Source: Saccharopolyspora shandongensis
GTDB taxonomy: Bacteria; Actinomycetota; Actinomycetes; Mycobacteriales; Pseudonocardiaceae
Direction: 5' to 3'
DNA: 64,000 bases
NCBI RefSeq assembly: GCF_900106995.1
Contig: NZ_FNOK01000034.1
Span: 1-64,000 of the forward strand
Position numbers and translations under genes: made by a program. Positions 60,994-64,000 of the stretch are shown here, in pieces (position 1 is the stretch's first letter; each line of letters starts with the position of its first letter). The notes under the pieces are model-generated. The model did no database searches, had not been told where the DNA came from, and worked only from the letters and a program-made list of their open reading frames with translations.

Positions 60994-61157
60994 CGGTCTC
61001 CGTTTCCTCCAGCCGGGTCGCCCAGCGACAACCCCACGAGCCGAACGGTGAACACCCGCAGGCACGAGCCGCACTGCCACGCGCCCGCGGGCTCGGCCTC
61101 GGGCGTGAGGTCCTCGTCCCCGCAGTACGGGCAGTAGAACGGTGTCGCCCGGCTCAC
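60990..61157 (-). CDS. Small zinc-ribbon protein between sir and cysH
   Basis: A 55-residue protein with two cysteine pairs, FYCPYCGDEDL and WQCGSCLRVF, which should bind one zinc ion. The GTG overlaps the sir stop (GTGA) and its stop overlaps the cysH start. A protein of this kind at the same position is known in Streptomyces sulfate operons (from memory, SCO6101). Its role is not established; it may assist electron transfer or assembly. Confidence 0.8.
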   Translation of the reverse strand: MSRATPFYCPYCGDEDLTPEAEPAGAWQCGSCLRVFTVRLVGLSLGDPAGGNGDR

Positions 61158-62851
61158 TTGAGGTCGTCTTCCTCGGCCCGCGCCACCCACTGCGCGAAGC
61201 GCTCGCCGGTGCCGCGCTGCGCCAGGTAGTTGCGGACCAGGCGTTCCACGTAGTCGCCGAGCTCCGCGGAGGTGACCTTGTGGCCGCGGATCTTGCGGCC
61301 GAACCCGGCGTCCTGGCCGAGGCCGCCGCCGAGGTGCACCTGGAAGCCCTCGACCTGGTTGCCGTTGCCGTCCGGCACCATCTGGCCCTTCAGGCCGATG
61401 TCGGCGACCTGGGTGCGGGCGCAGGCGTTCGGGCAGCCGTTGAGGTTGATCGTCACCGGGTCGGTCACGTCGCCCTGGATGTCGGCCAGCCGCTGCTCCA
61501 ACTCGTCGACCAGCGCGATCGCCCGCTCCTTGGTCTCGACGATGGCCAGCTTGCAGAACTCGATGCCGGTGCAGGCCAGCACGTTCCGCCGCCACGGCGA
61601 CGGGTCGGCCTGCAGGCCCAGCGCGCCCAGGTCCGCGACCAGGCCGTCCACTTCGGACTGCGGCACGTCGAGGACGAGCAGGTTCTGCTCGACGGTGGTG
61701 CGGATGCGCCGCGAACCGACGCGCTCGGCGGCCTTGGCGACCTCCACCAGCGTGGAGCCGCTGACCCGGCCCGCCGCGGACTTCGCGCCGACGTAGAAGT
61801 TGCCGTCCACCTGCGGATGCACGCCGACGTGGTCGCGGTGTCCGGTCGGCGTCTCCGGCGCGGGGCCGTCGACCAGCTTCCGGCCCAGGTACTCGTCCTC
61901 CAGCACCTGCCGGAACTTCTCCGGGCCCCAGTCGGCGAGCAGGAACTTCAACCGGGCGCGGTGCCGCAGCCGCCGGTAGCCATAGTCGCGGAAGATCTGC
62001 ACCACCGCCTGCCACACCTCGGCGACCTCGCCCAGCGGCACCCAGGCGCCCAGCCGCACGGCCAGCTTCGGGTTCGTGGACAGGCCGCCGCCGACCCACA
62101 GGTCGAAGCCGGGCCCGTGCTCCGGGTGCACGACGCCGACCAGCGAGATGTCGTTGATCTCCGGCACGGTGTCCCAGCGCGGCGAGCCGCTGATCGCGCT
62201 CTTGAACTTCCGCGGCAGGTTCGACAGCGACCTGTCGCCGATGAACCGCTCGGCGATCTCCGCGATCGCCGGGGTGGCGTCGATGATTTCGTCCGCGGCG
62301 ATGCCCGCCACCGGCGAGCCCAGCACGACGCGGGGGCAGTCGCCGCAGGCCTCGGTGGTGGACAGCCCGACGCCCTCCAGCTTCTGCCAGATCGTCGGCA
62401 TGTCCTCCACCCGCACCCAGTGCAGCTGGATGTTCTGCCGGTCGGTGATGTCGGCGGTGTCGCGCGCGTAGGTCTGCGAGATCTCACCGATGGTGCGCAG
62501 CTGCTCGGTGGTCAGCGCGCCGCCGTCGATGCGGACCCGCAGCATGAAGTAGCAGTCGTCGAGCTCCTCGGGCTCGATCGTGCCGGTGCGCGCGCCGGGA
62601 ATGCCCGGTGCGCGCTGGGTGTACAGACCCCACCAGCGGAAACGACCCCGCAGATCGGCCGGGTCGATCGAGTCGAAGCCGCCGTGGGCGTAGATCGTCT
62701 CGATGCGCTGCCGGACGTTCAGCGGGTTGTCGTCCTTCTTGGACCGCTCGTTGGCGTTGAGCGGTTCGCGGTAACCGAGCGCCCACTGACCCTCGCCGCG
62801 AGTCTTGCGCTTGCGGGCGGGGCGAGCAGGGGCTTCCGTCGGGGGGACCAT
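61154..62851 (-). CDS. sir: Ferredoxin-dependent assimilatory sulfite reductase
   Basis: This 565-residue siroheme and [4Fe-4S] enzyme reduces sulfite to sulfide with six electrons from ferredoxin. The cluster/siroheme cysteines are in LACTGIEFCKLA and LNGCPNACARTQ; the two ferredoxin-like halves (QLHWVRVEDMPTIW and its second copy) are visible. It is the SirA/NirA type without a NADPH flavoprotein partner. The ATG at 62851 follows a leader region with a leader peptide and hairpins. It is the first enzyme gene of the operon. Confidence 0.96.
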   Translation of the reverse strand: MVPPTEAPARPARKRKTRGEGQWALGYREPLNANERSKKDDNPLNVRQRIETIYAHGGFDSIDPADLRGRFRWWGLYTQRAPGIPGARTGTIEPEELDDCYFMLRVRIDGGALTTEQLRTIGEISQTYARDTADITDRQNIQLHWVRVEDMPTIWQKLEGVGLSTTEACGDCPRVVLGSPVAGIAADEIIDATPAIAEIAERFIGDRSLSNLPRKFKSAISGSPRWDTVPEINDISLVGVVHPEHGPGFDLWVGGGLSTNPKLAVRLGAWVPLGEVAEVWQAVVQIFRDYGYRRLRHRARLKFLLADWGPEKFRQVLEDEYLGRKLVDGPAPETPTGHRDHVGVHPQVDGNFYVGAKSAAGRVSGSTLVEVAKAAERVGSRRIRTTVEQNLLVLDVPQSEVDGLVADLGALGLQADPSPWRRNVLACTGIEFCKLAIVETKERAIALVDELEQRLADIQGDVTDPVTINLNGCPNACARTQVADIGLKGQMVPDGNGNQVEGFQVHLGGGLGQDAGFGRKIRGHKVTSAELGDYVERLVRNYLAQRGTGERFAQWVARAEEDDLK

Positions 62852-62921
62852 GTCCGACCTCCGGGATTCGGGCGCGGCAGCGCCGCGTGGAATTCCCGTC
62901 GTCGGTGACGGTTCTCACTGC

Positions 62922-62940
62922 TCGGCGCTCCCGGCGCCGA
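62922..62940 (-). promoter_or_regulatory. Hairpin in the sir leader
   Basis: TCGGCGC-TCCCG-GCGCCGA forms a 7-bp stem between the leader peptide and sir; a second GC-rich hairpin with CGGC and GCCG lies closer to sir (around 62870-62890). They are candidates for the attenuator controlled by translation of the leader peptide. Confidence 0.4.
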
Positions 62941-62969
62941 CTGGACAAAGCAGAACGCGGCAGCGGGAA

Positions 62970-63062
62970 TCAACCCATGGCGCGGCACAGCGCGCTGGAC
63001 ACGCGCCGCAGGTCCACGTAGCGGCGTGTGACCAGCAAGAGCCTCGGCAAGGTCGCACCCAT
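62970..63062 (-). CDS. Sulfur-operon leader peptide
   Basis: A 30-residue open frame, MGATLPRLLLVTRRYVDLRR then VSSALCRAMG, lies upstream of sir. The RR.(H/Y)VDL.RV.SALC.. pattern is what I recall for actinobacterial leader peptides ahead of sulfur and cysteine genes. Its one cysteine codon lies near the end, as expected for a cysteine-responsive attenuator. The frame is open from an ATG at 63110, which would add 16 residues; I prefer 63062 as the start. It was not listed as a long frame because it is very short. Confidence 0.75.
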   Translation of the reverse strand: MGATLPRLLLVTRRYVDLRRVSSALCRAMG

Positions 63063-63127
63063 GGGGGCAGCGTGCCACGCGCTCACCGGGCGGTCCATCC
63101 CCATCCGCATGGTGAGACAGTGGTGGA

Positions 63128-64000
63128 GTGCCTGCTCAACTGCCTGTCGGCGAACCCGCCCCGGCCGACGGAACGCTCCCGCCCGAAGCCCTGACCGGAC
63201 TGGGTTCGCGGCCGTTCGGGGTGTACGTGCACGTGCCGTTCTGCGCCACCCGCTGCGGCTACTGCGACTTCAACACCTACACCGCCGACGAGCTGGGCTC
63301 AGCAGCGGGTTTCGGCAGCTGGCTGGACGGTCTGCGCGCGGAGCTGGAGCTGGGCGCGGGGGTGCTCGCGGCGGGCGGGCAGGCGGTGCCCGAGGCGGAG
63401 ACGGTGTTCGTCGGCGGCGGCACGCCCTCCTTGCTCGGCGCGCAACGGCTGGGCGAGGTGCTGACCGCGATCCGCGAGTCGTTCGGGCTCGCCGATGAGG
63501 CGGAAGTCACCACCGAGTCCAATCCCGAATCGACCTCGCCGGAGTTCTTCGCCGGCATCCGCGAGGCCGGCTACAACCGGGTGTCGCTGGGCATGCAGTC
63601 CGCCGCCGAGCACGTGCTGCGGGTGCTGGAGCGGCGGCACACGCCGGGCCGCGCGGTCGCGGCGGTCGGCGAGGCGCGCGCGGCCGGTTTCGAGCACGTC
63701 AACCTGGACCTGATCTACGGCACGCCGGGGGAGACCGACGACGACCTGCGGGCCTCGCTGGACGCGGTGCTGTCCACCGGGGTCGACCACGTCTCGGCGT
63801 ACGCGCTGATCGTGGAGGACGGCACGGCGATGGCCCGCAAGGTCCGCCGCGGCGAGCTGCCGATGCCCGACGACGACGTGCTCGCCGACCGCTACGAGCT
63901 GATCGACGGCGTCCTCGGCGAGGCGGGCCTGGGCTGGTACGAGGTGTCGAACTGGGCCCGCGACGACGCGGCGCGCTGCCGTCACAACCTCGGCTACTGG
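63128..64000 (+). CDS. hemW: HemW (radical SAM heme chaperone), cut by the window end
   Basis: The frame is open from GTG at 63128 to the window end (291 codons visible). The radical SAM cluster motif CATRCGYCDFN is HemW-like, followed by VFVGGGTPSLLG, TTESNPES and NLDLIYGTPGETDD. HemW carries heme to respiratory enzymes; older annotations call it coproporphyrinogen oxidase HemN. It starts 17 bp from the upstream end of the sulfur leader frame, divergently, so the promoters overlap. The remaining roughly 100 codons are outside. Confidence 0.93.
   Translation, partial: MPAQLPVGEPAPADGTLPPEALTGLGSRPFGVYVHVPFCATRCGYCDFNTYTADELGSAAGFGSWLDGLRAELELGAGVLAAGGQAVPEAETVFVGGGTPSLLGAQRLGEVLTAIRESFGLADEAEVTTESNPESTSPEFFAGIREAGYNRVSLGMQSAAEHVLRVLERRHTPGRAVAAVGEARAAGFEHVNLDLIYGTPGETDDDLRASLDAVLSTGVDHVSAYALIVEDGTAMARKVRRGELPMPDDDVLADRYELIDGVLGEAGLGWYEVSNWARDDAARCRHNLGYW

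Overview
The window is a high-GC actinobacterial chromosome segment, most likely from the Pseudonocardiales and perhaps Saccharopolyspora-like (inferred from memory of families, not from a search). Grounds: very GC-rich third codon positions, many GTG/TTG starts, a DUF5753 XRE regulator with its DUF397 partner and a small zinc-finger protein, a RamB-type regulator facing isocitrate lyase, and a gene order (proA, nadD, rsfS, gpgP, degV, comEA, comEC, holA, rpsT, lepA, then the sulfate genes and hemW) that parallels the proA-to-hemN stretch of Mycobacterium tuberculosis. The window starts inside an IS3-type transposase gene and stops inside hemW.

Layout. 0-5.1 kb: IS3 remnant, MHS-type transporter, zinc-finger/XRE/DUF397 trio, DUF885 metallopeptidase. 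5.1-10.9 kb: RecQ helicase with a C-terminal phosphoribosyltransferase-like motif, proA, and a TetR gene whose probable operator lies in front of a cytochrome P450-ferredoxin pair. 11-25.1 kb: conserved core, interrupted by threonine synthase behind a SAM-I (S-box) riboswitch and by a DMT-family exporter behind a ykkC-type (guanidine-I-like) riboswitch. 25.1-40.3 kb: accessory genes, including a haloalkane dehalogenase-like hydrolase, an NmrA/HxlR divergent pair, ZapE/TetR sharing a double operator, an isopropylmalate dehydrogenase-like enzyme with two unknown genes, ramB/aceA, Uma2, GNAT, nitronate monooxygenase, MOSC, an O-methyltransferase, VOC/ArsR and Nudix. 40.7-45.6 kb: a four-gene valine/isobutyrate catabolic operon (mmsA, acyl-CoA dehydrogenase, 3-hydroxyisobutyryl-CoA hydrolase, mmsB).

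45.7-56.8 kb holds the most unusual content. There is an RNase Sa-like ribonuclease with a barstar inhibitor. There are two adjacent genes with five ADP-ribosylglycohydrolase domains in total. The first of these proteins opens with a domain resembling type VII secretion-associated/SseB-like proteins and has two domains with intact metal-site motifs; the other three domains have lost most metal ligands. A YefM-YoeB toxin-antitoxin pair follows.

56.9-63.1 kb is a complete assimilatory sulfate operon on the minus strand: a short leader peptide, sulfite reductase, a small zinc-ribbon protein, APS reductase, CysD, CysN and a sirohydrochlorin chelatase. APS is reduced directly (CysH has the CC/CxxC iron-sulfur pattern), which fits a CysN without a fused APS kinase. 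hemW starts 17 bp away on the opposite strand.

Regulatory signals are plentiful: two riboswitches, a leader-peptide attenuator candidate, at least five palindromic operators beside their probable regulators, several convergent hairpin terminators, and about eleven genes whose start codon lies 6-8 nt after a TANNNT hexamer without a Shine-Dalgarno sequence, suggesting leaderless transcripts. I saw no tRNA, rRNA or CRISPR array.
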